From: Streptomyces sp. R44
Lineage (GTDB): Bacteria > Actinomycetota > Actinomycetes > Streptomycetales > Streptomycetaceae
Length of the DNA stretch: 64,000 bases
NCBI RefSeq assembly: GCF_041053105.1
Contig: NZ_CP163444.1
Location: forward strand, 6,232,501 to 6,296,500
Direction: 5' to 3'
The notes beneath the pieces are model-generated. The model was not told the origin of the DNA, did no database searches, and was given only the letters and a program-made list of their open reading frames with translations. The translations under genes and the position numbers were made by a program. Each line of letters begins with the position of its first letter. Position 1 is the first letter of the stretch. Positions 51,090 to 59,717 of this stretch are shown piece after piece.

Positions 51090-51803
51090 ATGCGACTGCT
51101 GCTCGTCGAGGACGACGACCACGTCGCCGCCGCACTCTCCGCGATCCTCGCGAAGCACGGCTTCACGGTCACGCACGCCCGCAACGGCGAGGAGGCCCTC
51201 CAGGCCGTCCTGCCGACCGCCCAGGGCGAGCGGCCCTCGTACGGAGTGATCCTGCTCGACCTCGGCCTGCCCGACCAGGACGGCTACCAGGTCTGCGGCC
51301 GCATCCGGAAGCTCACGACCACCCCGGTGATCATGGTGACCGCGCGCGGAGACGTGCGCTCCCGGATCCACGGGCTGAACCTCGGCGCCGACGACTACGT
51401 CGTCAAGCCCTACGACCCGGGCGAGCTCCTCGCCCGCATCCACGCCGTCAGCCGGCGCAACGCCGGAGCCGAGGAGGCCGCCGGGAGCGCCGGCGCCGCC
51501 GAAGCGGCCCTGCTCAGGCTCGGCTCCGTCACCATCGAGCTGCCCACCCGCAGGGTCAGCGTCGACGGCGCGAGCGTCCCGCTCACCCGCAAGGAGTTCG
51601 ACCTGCTCGCACTCCTCGCCCAGCGGCCCGGCGTCGTCTTCCGCCGCGAGCAGATCATCAGCGAGGTCTGGCACACCAGTTGGGAGGGGACCGGCCGCAC
51701 CCTGGAGGTGCACGTCGCCTCCCTGCGCTCCAAGCTGCGGATGCCCGCCCTGATCGAGACCGTGCGAGGCGTCGGCTACCGCCTCGTCGCCCCCGCCGCG
51801 TAA
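51090..51803 (+). CDS. OmpR-family response regulator (TctD-like)
   Basis: This 237-residue regulator has a receiver domain with Asp8-Asp9, phospho-acceptor Asp57 (VILLDLGLPDQDG) and Lys in YVVKPYDPGEL. A C-terminal winged-helix follows (VPLTRKEFDLLALLAQRPG, RTLEVHVASLRSKL). ATG follows GGAGGAGG. It is followed 18 bp later by its kinase. With a TAXI binding protein nearby, a tricarboxylate-type stimulus is possible, by analogy to TctD/TctE. Confidence 0.92.
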   Translation: MRLLLVEDDDHVAAALSAILAKHGFTVTHARNGEEALQAVLPTAQGERPSYGVILLDLGLPDQDGYQVCGRIRKLTTTPVIMVTARGDVRSRIHGLNLGADDYVVKPYDPGELLARIHAVSRRNAGAEEAAGSAGAAEAALLRLGSVTIELPTRRVSVDGASVPLTRKEFDLLALLAQRPGVVFRREQIISEVWHTSWEGTGRTLEVHVASLRSKLRMPALIETVRGVGYRLVAPAA

Positions 51804-51821
51804 CGACCGGACGGCCCCCTC

Positions 51822-53216
51822 GTGCGCACCCGACTCCTCCCGCTGCTCATCGTGCTGATGGCCGGCGTGCTGCTCGCCCTCGGCTTCCCGCTGGCCGCCA
51901 GCCTCGCCGCGTCCGAGCAGCAGCGGGTCGTCGTCGACCGGCTCGACGACGCCGCGCGCTTCGCCGCCCTCGCCCAGTTCGTCAGCGAGAGCAGCCCAGG
52001 CACGGACGAGCGGCAGGCCACCCTCGGCGGCGAACTCGCCAGCTACCACGACGTGTACGGCATCCGCGCGGGTGTCTTCTTCCGCGACAACCGCGCGATG
52101 GCCGCCGCCCCCGAGGACTGGGTCGTCCCGTACGACGGGGAGGGCCGGCGCGCCTTCAACGAGGCCCTGCTCGGGCGCCGCAGCCACGATCCGCCCCAGG
52201 TCTGGCCCTGGCAGGGGAACGCCCGGCTCACCATCGCCTCACCCGTCGTCCGCGACGGGGACGTCGTCGCCGTCGTCGTCACCGACTCGCCCACCGGACA
52301 GCTCCGCTCCCGCATCCTGCGCGGCTGGCTGCTGATCTTCGCCGGTGAGGCCGCCGCGATGCTGCTCGCCGTCGGCGCCGCCTTCCGGCTCACCGGCTGG
52401 GTGCTGCGACCGGTCCGCGTCCTCGACGCCGTCACCCACGACATCGCCACCGGACGCATGAACTCCCGCGTCGCCGCCACCGGCGGACCGCCCGAACTAC
52501 GACGCCTCGCCCACTCGTTCAACGAGATGGCCGACAACGTCGAGGACGCGCTGGAACAGCAGCGGGCCTTCGTCGCCGACGCCTCCCACCAGCTGCGCAA
52601 CCCGCTCGCCGCGCTGCTCCTGCGGATCGAGCTGCTCGCTCTGGAGCTCCCCGAGGGCAACGAGGAGATCGCTTCCGTACGCACCGAGGGCAAGCGCCTC
52701 GCGCAGGTCCTCGACGACCTCCTCGACCTGGCGCTCGCCGAGCACGCGGCGGCCGAGCTGCGGCTCATCGACGTCGGTGCGCTCACCGCCGAGCGGGTCG
52801 CGTCCTGGCGCCCGGTCGCCGAGGACAAGGGCGTCACCCTGACCGGGGAGTGCGGGGCGGTCACCGCCTGGGCGGACCCGGTTGCCCTCTCCAGCGCCCT
52901 CGACGCCGTGATCGACAACGCGCTCAAGTTCACCCCCGCCGGGGAGTCGGTCACGGTCACCGTCGTCCCGGACCGGTCGACCGTGGCCGTCGTCGTCGCC
53001 GACCAGGGGCCCGGCCTCACCGAGGAGGAGCTCGGCCGGGTCGGCGACCGCTTCTGGCGCTCGGGCCGGCACCAGAACATCAAGGGCTCGGGCCTCGGCC
53101 TCTCCATCGCGAGCGTCCTGCTGACGGCGGGCGGCGGAGGCATCGCGTACGCGCCGAACGAGCCGCACGGGCTACGGGTGACGGTCACCGTCCCGCGCAT
53201 CCCGCACGACGCCTGA
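51822..53216 (+). CDS. Two-component sensor histidine kinase (TctE-like)
   Basis: This 464-residue kinase has a membrane segment at residues 5-30 and an extracellular region of about 130 residues. A second segment follows (about 167-187, WLLIFAGEAAAMLLAVGAAF), then a HAMP, a HisKA with phospho-acceptor His in ADASHQLRNPLAALL, and HATPase_c (VIDNALKF, DQGPGL, GSGLGLSI). The N-terminal part resembles the 2CSK_N region of TctE. The start is GTG with a weak ribosome site; coupling to the regulator is likely. Confidence 0.9.
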   Translation: MRTRLLPLLIVLMAGVLLALGFPLAASLAASEQQRVVVDRLDDAARFAALAQFVSESSPGTDERQATLGGELASYHDVYGIRAGVFFRDNRAMAAAPEDWVVPYDGEGRRAFNEALLGRRSHDPPQVWPWQGNARLTIASPVVRDGDVVAVVVTDSPTGQLRSRILRGWLLIFAGEAAAMLLAVGAAFRLTGWVLRPVRVLDAVTHDIATGRMNSRVAATGGPPELRRLAHSFNEMADNVEDALEQQRAFVADASHQLRNPLAALLLRIELLALELPEGNEEIASVRTEGKRLAQVLDDLLDLALAEHAAAELRLIDVGALTAERVASWRPVAEDKGVTLTGECGAVTAWADPVALSSALDAVIDNALKFTPAGESVTVTVVPDRSTVAVVVADQGPGLTEEELGRVGDRFWRSGRHQNIKGSGLGLSIASVLLTAGGGGIAYAPNEPHGLRVTVTVPRIPHDA

Positions 53217-53234
53217 AGCGTGCTGCAGGCCGGG

Positions 53235-53267
53235 GGCGCTCCACCGGGATTCCCCTGGTGGAGCGCC
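53235..53267. terminator. Bidirectional hairpin after the kinase gene
   Basis: A perfect 11-bp stem, GGCGCTCCACC with GGTGGAGCGCC, encloses an 11-nt loop between convergent genes. It would serve both the kinase and the small secreted protein gene. Confidence 0.75.
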
Positions 53268-53300
53268 ACGCCTACGCCCGGCGCCCGGCCGGCTCGGGGC

Positions 53301-53645
53301 CTAGTAGCCGCGGGTGGTGATGCCACCCGACTTGACGATCGTGAAGGCCGGACAGAACACGTAGGACTTGCCCGAGGTCTGCCAGGACGTGGGCTCAAGA
53401 ACGACGTCCTTGCCACCGAGATACGGCGTGCAGATGACGACCGCCTTGTACCGTCCGCCATTGGACTTGCTGCACGAGGCCTGCCAGCCCACCATGCCCT
53501 CGTACGAGCCCTTGTAGTAGCTGTTGGTGCATCCGGTCGGGTGTGCCGTGGCCGATGCGGGGGCTGCGGTGGCAGTGGCCGTGCCGGCGATGCCGAGGAC
53601 GGCTGCAGCGGTGGCGGTGATCAGCGCCCGGTAAGACTTCTGCAT
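53301..53645 (-). CDS. Small secreted four-cysteine protein A
   Basis: This 114-residue protein has a signal peptide (residues 1-28, cleavage near ATAAPA). The mature part holds four Cys (39, 58, 72, 98) and motifs ATAHPTGC and SCSKSNGGRYKAVVIC. It is a paralogue of the next gene upstream, sharing the cysteine order and the C-x-K-x-NGG-x-Y-x-A-x2-IC block. The Cys probably form two disulfides outside the cell. GAAAGG precedes the ATG. Function unknown; no family recognised. Confidence 0.8.
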   Translation of the reverse strand: MQKSYRALITATAAAVLGIAGTATATAAPASATAHPTGCTNSYYKGSYEGMVGWQASCSKSNGGRYKAVVICTPYLGGKDVVLEPTSWQTSGKSYVFCPAFTIVKSGGITTRGY

Positions 53646-53661
53646 CTCTGATGTGCCTTTC

Positions 53662-54021
53662 TCAGCTCTTGTTGGAGGAGGACGTCTCGACGCCTGCTGA
53701 AATGGTTCGGTAGGAACCGTTGCAGTAGGCGTTCGACATGCCGAACTGCCTCCAGGGGCCGCTGAACCATAAGACCTTTCCGGTCTCGGCGTCCTTGCAA
53801 ATAGCCGTGGCTCGGTAGGATCCGCCGTTGTGCTTTTTGCAGCCGGCGGTGGTCATCCACACACTGACCCGCTCGTACTTGCAGTCGCTCGGGTGTGCCG
53901 TTGCTCCGGCTGCGGAAGCCGATGCGGCGGTCACCCCCGGGCCGAGCGCGAAGATTCCGGTGAGTGCGGCACCCAGTGCTGCAGTGGTAATTGATCGCCG
54001 TATGGGGGTAGCGGTCAGCAA
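53662..54021 (-). CDS. Small secreted four-cysteine protein B
   Basis: This 119-residue protein has a signal peptide (to about residue 38, ASASAAGA) and four Cys (47, 61, 75, 100). It shares ATAHPSDC and GCKKHNGGSYRATAIC with protein A. The only start with a good ribosome site (AGGTGGA) is TTG at 54021. It is upstream of protein A by 16 bp, so both are one transcript, probably a tandem duplication. GC content here is visibly lower than in the flanking genes, a hint of later acquisition. Function unknown. Confidence 0.78.
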   Translation of the reverse strand: MLTATPIRRSITTAALGAALTGIFALGPGVTAASASAAGATAHPSDCKYERVSVWMTTAGCKKHNGGSYRATAICKDAETGKVLWFSGPWRQFGMSNAYCNGSYRTISAGVETSSSNKS

Positions 54022-54313
54022 GTCATTCCACCTGTCTTTGTGGAGAAGTATTACCTGCTTCTTCTTGGCGGCCTTTCGGCCTGACCGATCATGACCATTC
54101 CACAGCCCTTGGGGGAGGGCAATCGGATTCCTCGCGATCTGAGGATTACTTGAGCATCGATTCCCTCAAGGGTGCAATTTCGGAATGATTGGCCGAATTC
54201 CGTGAGGGTGTTTCAGGACGCACTGTGGCGCAAATCTTTCGAACGGCGTCGGTGCGTGGATCCCCGCACTCGACGCCGATGCCTTCAGAGGGCAGCCCTG
54301 AGTCCTGACAGGG
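54022..54313. other. Lower-GC intergenic stretch
   Basis: This 292-bp region between the small secreted pair and the TAXI gene is clearly less GC-rich than its surroundings, with runs such as AGTATTACC and GCAATTTCGGAATG. It should hold the promoter of the secreted pair. A short inverted repeat (GGCGGCCTTTCGGCC) is near 54065-54080. I see no gene in it. Confidence 0.6.
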
Positions 54314-55312
54314 TCAGGGCTTCACCGACCGGTAGTAGCGGCGGGCGCCGTCGTGGAGTTGCAGAGGCTCGGTGTAGACGGCCGTCCGCAGGTCCACCAG
54401 CTGGGCAGGGTGGACCCGGCGGCCGATGCCGTCCCGGCTCCTGATCACCGTACGGGTGAAGCCCTCCACCAGGTCCTCGTCCGCGTCCACCGTGGTGACC
54501 AGCAGGTTCGCCACCGCCAGGGTCTCGATCGGCCGGCCGTCCTGCGCCTTCGCGTACGCGTCCGCCGGGATCACCCCCGACCGGTAGTACCGGGTCGACG
54601 CCCCGACGTCGTGCAGTCGGTCGACCAGGCGGGCGTCCAGCGGGATCAGCCGGACCGGGAAGCGCTCGGACAGCTTCTGCACGGCATCGGTCGGCAGGCC
54701 GCCCGACCAGAAGAAGGCGTCGAGCTGTCCGCTCTCCAGGAGCCCGGGCATCGTGTCGATGCCGGCCGAGACCGGTTCGATGTCCCGGACGGGCGTCAGG
54801 CCGGCCGCCGCGAGGACCCGGTCGGCGATCAGCCGTACGCCTGAGCCGTCCTGGCCGACGCCGACCCGCAGCCCGCGCAGGTCCTGGACCCGCTGCAGCG
54901 AGGAGCCCTTGCGCACGACCAGCTGTACGTAGTCGTCGTAGAGCCGCGCGCAGCCGCGCAGCCGCTCGAAACCGGGCCTGCGGTCGCGCTGGTACTGGGC
55001 CACCGCGTCCGCCGTCGCGACCGTGAAGTCGGCCTCGCCGGTCGCCACCCGGGCCAGGTTCTGCTGGGAGCCCTCGCTGTCCTTGAGGGTTATCGACACC
55101 TCGGGCAGGTCCTGCGCCAGGGCGTTCTTGAGGAGCTCGCCGTACTTCTGGTAGACGCCGGTGGGGACACCCGTACTGAAAGTGACGGAGCCGCTCGGGG
55201 CGGGGGAGCCGAAGGGAATCAGCCACCACACGAGCACCGCGCACACCGCGAGCAGCGCGACCGCGACCGCCAGGAGACGGCGGCGGGCGGCACGGGTGAG
55301 CGAGGCGAGCAT
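54314..55312 (-). CDS. TAXI-family solute-binding protein
   Basis: This 332-residue protein belongs to the TAXI (TRAP-associated extracytoplasmic immunogenic) binding family. The N-terminus is Arg-rich followed by one hydrophobic stretch (residues about 15-33) with no lipobox, so it is secreted or anchored. The family core starts FSTGVPTGVYQKYGELL and continues with DSEGSQQNLARVATGEADF and GVGQDGSGVR. No TRAP permease (DctQM) is adjacent, so it may serve as an extracellular sensor for the nearby TctDE-like system. The ATG at 55312 follows AGGATC. Confidence 0.85.
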   Translation of the reverse strand: MLASLTRAARRRLLAVAVALLAVCAVLVWWLIPFGSPAPSGSVTFSTGVPTGVYQKYGELLKNALAQDLPEVSITLKDSEGSQQNLARVATGEADFTVATADAVAQYQRDRRPGFERLRGCARLYDDYVQLVVRKGSSLQRVQDLRGLRVGVGQDGSGVRLIADRVLAAAGLTPVRDIEPVSAGIDTMPGLLESGQLDAFFWSGGLPTDAVQKLSERFPVRLIPLDARLVDRLHDVGASTRYYRSGVIPADAYAKAQDGRPIETLAVANLLVTTVDADEDLVEGFTRTVIRSRDGIGRRVHPAQLVDLRTAVYTEPLQLHDGARRYYRSVKP

Positions 55313-55482
55313 GCCGCGATCCTGCCAGGTCGTCGGCGTGTCTGGCCAGGCTCGGCGGTGCGGGGGCCGGATCGGGCGCATGGCGGGGCTGTGCCGGGAG
55401 TCGGATCGGTCCATGGCGGGGCGGTGTCGGAGGTCCGTGCGGGTGCGCGCACGGACCTCCGTACCTGCGAGGGGCGCCGCCG

Positions 55483-56658
55483 TCAGTAGGCGAAGGCGGA
55501 CTTGCCCGTCATGGTCGTGGCGACCTGGGTGATGCCGCTGCCGGGCGGCAGCGCCACCGTGGTGCCGGGGGGAGTGGTGGTCGAGCCGTCGCCGAGCTGG
55601 GCCGCGGCGTTCGCACCCCAGCCGATCACCGAGCCGTCGTCCAGCGCGGCCACCGTGAAGTCGGCGCCGCCCGCGATGCTCTGCACGCCCTTGAGGCTGT
55701 CCAGGACGACCGGGGTGGTGCGGTTGGAGGCCGTGCCGTCGCCGAGCTGCTTGTCGGTGTTCTTGCCCCAGCCGGCCAGGCTGCCGTCGTCGAGGACGGC
55801 GAATCCGGACGCGGAGGTGGCGAAGATCCTCGCCACGGCGTCGAGGTAGGCGACGTCGACGGGCTTGTTGCTGTCGGTGGTGGAGTCGTTGCCGAGCTGG
55901 CCCTCGGCGCCCTTGCCCCAGGCCTTGACGATGCCGTCGGCGGTGAGCGCGAGGACGTGCTCGCAGCCCACGGAGATCGACTCGACGTCGGCGAGGTCGG
56001 GGACCTTCTGCGGGGTCTCGCGCGTGGTGTTGTTGCCGGTGCCGAGGCGGCCGTTGTCGCCCTTGCCCCAGGTCCAGACCGTGCCGTCCTGCCGGAGCGC
56101 CACGCTGAAGTCGCAGCCGGCGCCGACGTCCTTGACCTTGTCCAGGCTCTGTACGGGGATCGGTGCCTTGTAGGGGTTGGTGGTGTCCTGGCCGGTGCCG
56201 AGCTGCTTGGAGGCGTTGCTGCCCCAGGCGAGGATCCGGCCGCCCTTGACGGCGAGCACGTGGTTGAGGCCCGCGGAGACCTCGCTCACGCCGGAGAGGC
56301 CGGCGACGGACGCGGGGAAGGACTGGGCGGTGAGGGTGCCGTTGCCGAGCTGACCGGTGGCGTTGTTGCCCCAGCTCTTCACGGTGCCGTCCTTGAGGAG
56401 GGCGACGGCGAAGCCGTTGGCGGCCGCGGCGGCGCCGCCACCGCCGCCGGAGAGCTCGCGGACGTCGTCACGGGTGATGCCGGTGACGGCCGCGGGGGTC
56501 TGCTGGGCGAGGACGCTGCCGTTGCCCAGCTGCCCCTGGGCGTTCTCGCCCCAGGCGCGCACCCAGGGGTCGGTGCCGGCGGAGGCGGGGAGGGCGGAGG
56601 TGGTGAGGGCCGCGAGGGACAGGGCGGCGAGGAGGGTGGTGCGTGCGGGGAGATGCAT
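55483..56658 (-). CDS. Secreted RCC1/BLIP-II-like seven-repeat beta-propeller A
   Basis: This 391-residue protein has a signal peptide (1-27, ALPASAG) and then seven RCC1-type repeats with the core W-G-x-N-x3-QLG-x-G (for example AWGENAQGQLGNGS, GWGANAAAQLGDGS). Seven repeats fit a seven-bladed propeller like Streptomyces BLIP-II, a secreted beta-lactamase-inhibitor protein. Cys residues sit in the turns before blades 4 and 5 (VGAGCDF, VGCEHVL). The C-terminus is SAFAY. It is the last of three tandem copies; 15 bp separate it from propeller B. Function probably binding of a protein or wall partner, not established. Confidence 0.87.
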   Translation of the reverse strand: MHLPARTTLLAALSLAALTTSALPASAGTDPWVRAWGENAQGQLGNGSVLAQQTPAAVTGITRDDVRELSGGGGGAAAAANGFAVALLKDGTVKSWGNNATGQLGNGTLTAQSFPASVAGLSGVSEVSAGLNHVLAVKGGRILAWGSNASKQLGTGQDTTNPYKAPIPVQSLDKVKDVGAGCDFSVALRQDGTVWTWGKGDNGRLGTGNNTTRETPQKVPDLADVESISVGCEHVLALTADGIVKAWGKGAEGQLGNDSTTDSNKPVDVAYLDAVARIFATSASGFAVLDDGSLAGWGKNTDKQLGDGTASNRTTPVVLDSLKGVQSIAGGADFTVAALDDGSVIGWGANAAAQLGDGSTTTPPGTTVALPPGSGITQVATTMTGKSAFAY

Positions 56659-56673
56659 GGGGACCTTTCGGGG

Positions 56674-57834
56674 TCAGTAGGCGTAGCTGGCCTTCCAGAC
56701 GGTGGAGGCTGCTACGCGGGTCGTGCCACTGCCCTGGGGCAGGGCGAGGACCGGGGTGGGGGAGGCGGTGGTGGTGCCGTCGCCGAGCTGGCCGGAGCCG
56801 TTGTCGCCCCAGGCGAGGACGGAGCCGTCGTCGAGGACGGCGAGGGTGTGCTTCCAGCCGCCGGCCAGTGCACGGACGCCGCTCAACCCGGGTGCCGGGA
56901 CGGGGGTGGTCCGGTCGACGGTGGTGCCGTCGCCGAGCTGGCCGGCCGCGTTCCACCCCCAGGCGCGGACGCTGCCGTCGTCGAGGACGGCGAAGTTGTG
57001 ATAGCCGCCGGAGTAGATCCTCGCGACGCTGTCGAGGTGCTGGACGTCCACGGGGGACTGGCTGGAGGTCGTGCTGTCGTTGCCGAGCTGGCCGTAGCCG
57101 CCGCGGCCCCAGGCCTTGACCGTGCCGTCGGCCGTGAGGGCGACGGTGTGGTAGCAGCCGATGGCGATGGCCACGGCGTCCACCAGGTCCGGCACCTTCT
57201 TCGGTGTGTTCTGGTCGGTCGCCGAGCCGATGCCCAGCTGTCCGTCGGTGTTCCGGCCCCAGGTCCAGACCGTGCCGTCCTCGCGGAGGGCGGCGGCGTG
57301 GTAGCAGCCGGCGGCCACCTCCTTCACCTTGTCCAGGCTCTGGACGGCGACAGGGCGGGTCGTGGCCGCGGAGTCGGTGAGACCGTTCCCCAGCTGCCCG
57401 AAGGCGTTGTCGCCCCAGGCGAGCACGCGTCCGCCGCGTACGGCGAAGGCGAAGTGGACGCCTGCGGCGACCCGGGACACGCCCGAGAGGCCCGCGACGG
57501 TCGCCGGGAAGCCCTGGGAAGTGGTGGTGCCGTTGCCGAGCTGGCCGTTGGAGTTGCCGCCCCAGGACTGGACGGTGCCGTCGTTCAGCAGGGCGAGGGC
57601 GAAGGAGTTGGCGTTGTTGCCGCCGCCTCCGGCGAGCTCGCGCACGTCGGAGCGTGCGAGGCCCGGGACGGAGGACGGGGTCTGCTGGTCGAGTGTGCTG
57701 CCGTTGCCGAGCTGGCCCGCCGTGTTCAGGCCCCAGGCCCGTACCCACGGGTCTCGGGGCTCGGCGTGCGCCGGGGAGACGGCGAGGCAGAGGAGCGCGA
57801 GGCAGGCGGCGCCGCGCGCGTATGCGTACGTCAT
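56674..57834 (-). CDS. Secreted RCC1/BLIP-II-like seven-repeat beta-propeller B
   Basis: This protein has about 386 residues. A signal peptide (LLCLAVSPAHA) leads into seven repeats (from AWGLNTAGQLGNGS to AWGDNGSGQLGDGT), with Cys in AAGCYHAAAL and AIGCYHTVAL and a C-terminus KASYAY. Close paralogue of propellers A and C, with the same repeat number, the same two Cys and the same -AY ending. ATG 57834 is preferred; a GTG lies 9 nt upstream. It begins 13 bp after propeller C's stop, so the three form one operon. Confidence 0.86.
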   Translation of the reverse strand: MTYAYARGAACLALLCLAVSPAHAEPRDPWVRAWGLNTAGQLGNGSTLDQQTPSSVPGLARSDVRELAGGGGNNANSFALALLNDGTVQSWGGNSNGQLGNGTTTSQGFPATVAGLSGVSRVAAGVHFAFAVRGGRVLAWGDNAFGQLGNGLTDSAATTRPVAVQSLDKVKEVAAGCYHAAALREDGTVWTWGRNTDGQLGIGSATDQNTPKKVPDLVDAVAIAIGCYHTVALTADGTVKAWGRGGYGQLGNDSTTSSQSPVDVQHLDSVARIYSGGYHNFAVLDDGSVRAWGWNAAGQLGDGTTVDRTTPVPAPGLSGVRALAGGWKHTLAVLDDGSVLAWGDNGSGQLGDGTTTASPTPVLALPQGSGTTRVAASTVWKASYAY

Positions 57835-57847
57835 GCCGTTCACCGGC

Positions 57848-59059
57848 TCAGTACGCGTACGTCGTGTTGCCGCCCAGGGAGACGGCCACGTCCTTGATCG
57901 CCGAGCCCTCGTTGAGGATCTTCACCGATTCGAAGCGCGCGACCGTCGTGCCGTTGCCGAGCTGGCCCTCGCCGTTGTGGCCCCAGGCGAAGACGTCGTC
58001 CGCCGTGACCGCGACGCCGTGCCGGGCGCCCGCCGCGAGGTGCTGGACGCCCTCCAGGCGCGGGATCTCGACGGGGGCGGTGCGGTTGGTGCGGGAGATG
58101 TTGTCGCCGAAGGCCTCGTCGCCCTCCAGGAGCTGGCCGTACTGGTTGTTGCCCCAGCCCCAGACGTGGCTGTCGCTCGTCTTGACGTAGTTGTGGAAGG
58201 CGCCCGCCTCGATGTCGGAGACGCCCTCCAGCCAGTCGACGTCGACGGGGACGGTCGAGGACTTCGTGGAGGAGTTGCCGAGCTGGCCGTAGAGGTTGTA
58301 GCCCCAGGACTTGACCGTGTCGTCGGCGGTCAGCGCGAGGGCGTGGTAGCAGCCGGCGTCGATCTCCACGATGTTCTCCAGGCCCTGCACCTGCCGGGGT
58401 ACGGCGCTGGTGGCGCGGTTGCCGGTGCCGAGCTGGCCGTGGATGCCGCGGCCCCAGGCGTACACCTTGCCGTTCTCCAGGAGCGCGAGGCTGAAGTCGC
58501 AGCCGGCCGAGATCTGCTTGACCTTGGGCATGCCCTGGACGCGGTCCGGGACCGTACGGCTGTCGCCGGTGCGGTTGTTGCCGAGCTGGCCGTAGGCGTT
58601 GTCGCCCCAGGAGTAGACCTGGCCGCTGGTGTCGAGGGCCAGGGCGTGCTTTCCGCCGGCCGCGATGTCCTTGATGTTGGTCAGGCGCGGGACGGTGGTG
58701 GGCACGGTCTGGTTGGTGTTGCCGCCGTTGCCGAGCTGGCCGGAGGAGTTGTGGCCCCAGGACTTGACCGTCTTGTCCGTACGGGCGAGGACGAACGAGT
58801 CGGCCGAGGACGTGCCGCCGGCCGAGACCTGGTCGACGTCGCCGCGGAAGAGGCTGGTGACCGAGGTGGGGCTGAGACTGTCGGCGAGGGTGCCGTTGCC
58901 GAGCTGGCCGGTGCGGCCGGCGCCCCAGCTCAGGACGGTCGGATTGCCCTCGTTGGCGAGCGCGAGGGGGGTCGGTGCGGCGGCGAGCGCGGCGGCGGCC
59001 GTGAGGACCGCCAGGCTTCGCAAGGGGGTACGCAGGGGACTGCGGCGTGTACGGGACAT
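57848..59059 (-). CDS. Secreted RCC1/BLIP-II-like seven-repeat beta-propeller C
   Basis: This 403-residue protein is the first gene of the triplet. An Arg-rich signal peptide (MSRTRRSPLRTPLRSLAVL, ending PLALA) is followed by seven repeats (from SWGAGRTGQLGNGT to AWGHNGEGQLGNGT; the sixth is weaker, GWGNNQYGQLLEGD). Cys sit in SAGCDFSLAL and DAGCYHALAL, and the C-terminus is TTYAY. GAAGGAGAGC precedes the ATG at 59059. It diverges from the neighbouring secreted operon at 59718. Confidence 0.87.
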   Translation of the reverse strand: MSRTRRSPLRTPLRSLAVLTAAAALAAAPTPLALANEGNPTVLSWGAGRTGQLGNGTLADSLSPTSVTSLFRGDVDQVSAGGTSSADSFVLARTDKTVKSWGHNSSGQLGNGGNTNQTVPTTVPRLTNIKDIAAGGKHALALDTSGQVYSWGDNAYGQLGNNRTGDSRTVPDRVQGMPKVKQISAGCDFSLALLENGKVYAWGRGIHGQLGTGNRATSAVPRQVQGLENIVEIDAGCYHALALTADDTVKSWGYNLYGQLGNSSTKSSTVPVDVDWLEGVSDIEAGAFHNYVKTSDSHVWGWGNNQYGQLLEGDEAFGDNISRTNRTAPVEIPRLEGVQHLAAGARHGVAVTADDVFAWGHNGEGQLGNGTTVARFESVKILNEGSAIKDVAVSLGGNTTYAY

Positions 59060-59717
59060 GGCTCTGCTCTCCTTCGATGGGGACATACGGGAGCGCTGCG
59101 CCCGGTCGACCGGTGGCCCCACGGGGGAAGGCGGATCGGGCGCGGGTCATGCGGACAGGCCGTGCCGGGCCGTCGGGCATGGGGCGCCCGACGGCGGGGT
59201 GCGGCGGCCGGGACGGGCCGCCGGGCACAAGATCAGACTGGCCGAGAATGATCACCGTGGCGAGCGGGACGCGATGAAACACCCGTCTGACGGACGCCCG
59301 TTCGGGGTCGCGATTCCGGGGGCGCGTTCACCTGCCGAGCACCCCTGAGGGGCGCCTTCGCGGCTGCGGCCGACGGGCCGCCGTACGGCGGCGGCCGGGG
59401 GAGTGAAGGACCCCGTCGCGTACGGCCGCCCGCCCTCTCGCCCGCACGTCGCATTCCCTACGAACGGGTGGACCGGCGGGCCCGGCGGGCGGCCGGCGAA
59501 GGACCCGGATCCGGCCCCTCGCGGCGGCCCCGAATGCGCTCCGCCGAAGCGGTGAGCGGGCCCGTCGGCACGCGCCGCGCCGTGTGTCGCGCCGGGGTGC
59601 CGGGGTGGCGCCGGTTAGCGTCGGACCACGCTCGGTGATCTTGAGGACAGTCCCCTGTCCCGCCCCTGGCGTCCCCTTCCGAGCCGCCCAACACACCCCT
59701 GTCCCAAGGGAGTTCCC
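59060..59717. other. Divergent intergenic region between secreted operons
   Basis: No convincing gene is visible in this 658 bp. It has a hairpin with 10-bp arms GCCGTCGGGC/GCCCGACGGC around 7 nt at 59169-59195, and a 16-bp perfect palindrome GCCGCCGTACGGCGGC at 59377-59392. Promoters for both the propeller operon (minus) and the secreted triad (plus) should be here. A candidate start region for the plus operon is near 59620-59660. Confidence 0.55.

Noticed and set aside
55957..57897. 646-residue plus-strand frame opposite the propeller genes
   Set aside because: Gly/Ala/Val-rich shadow produced by the RCC1 repeats on the other strand.
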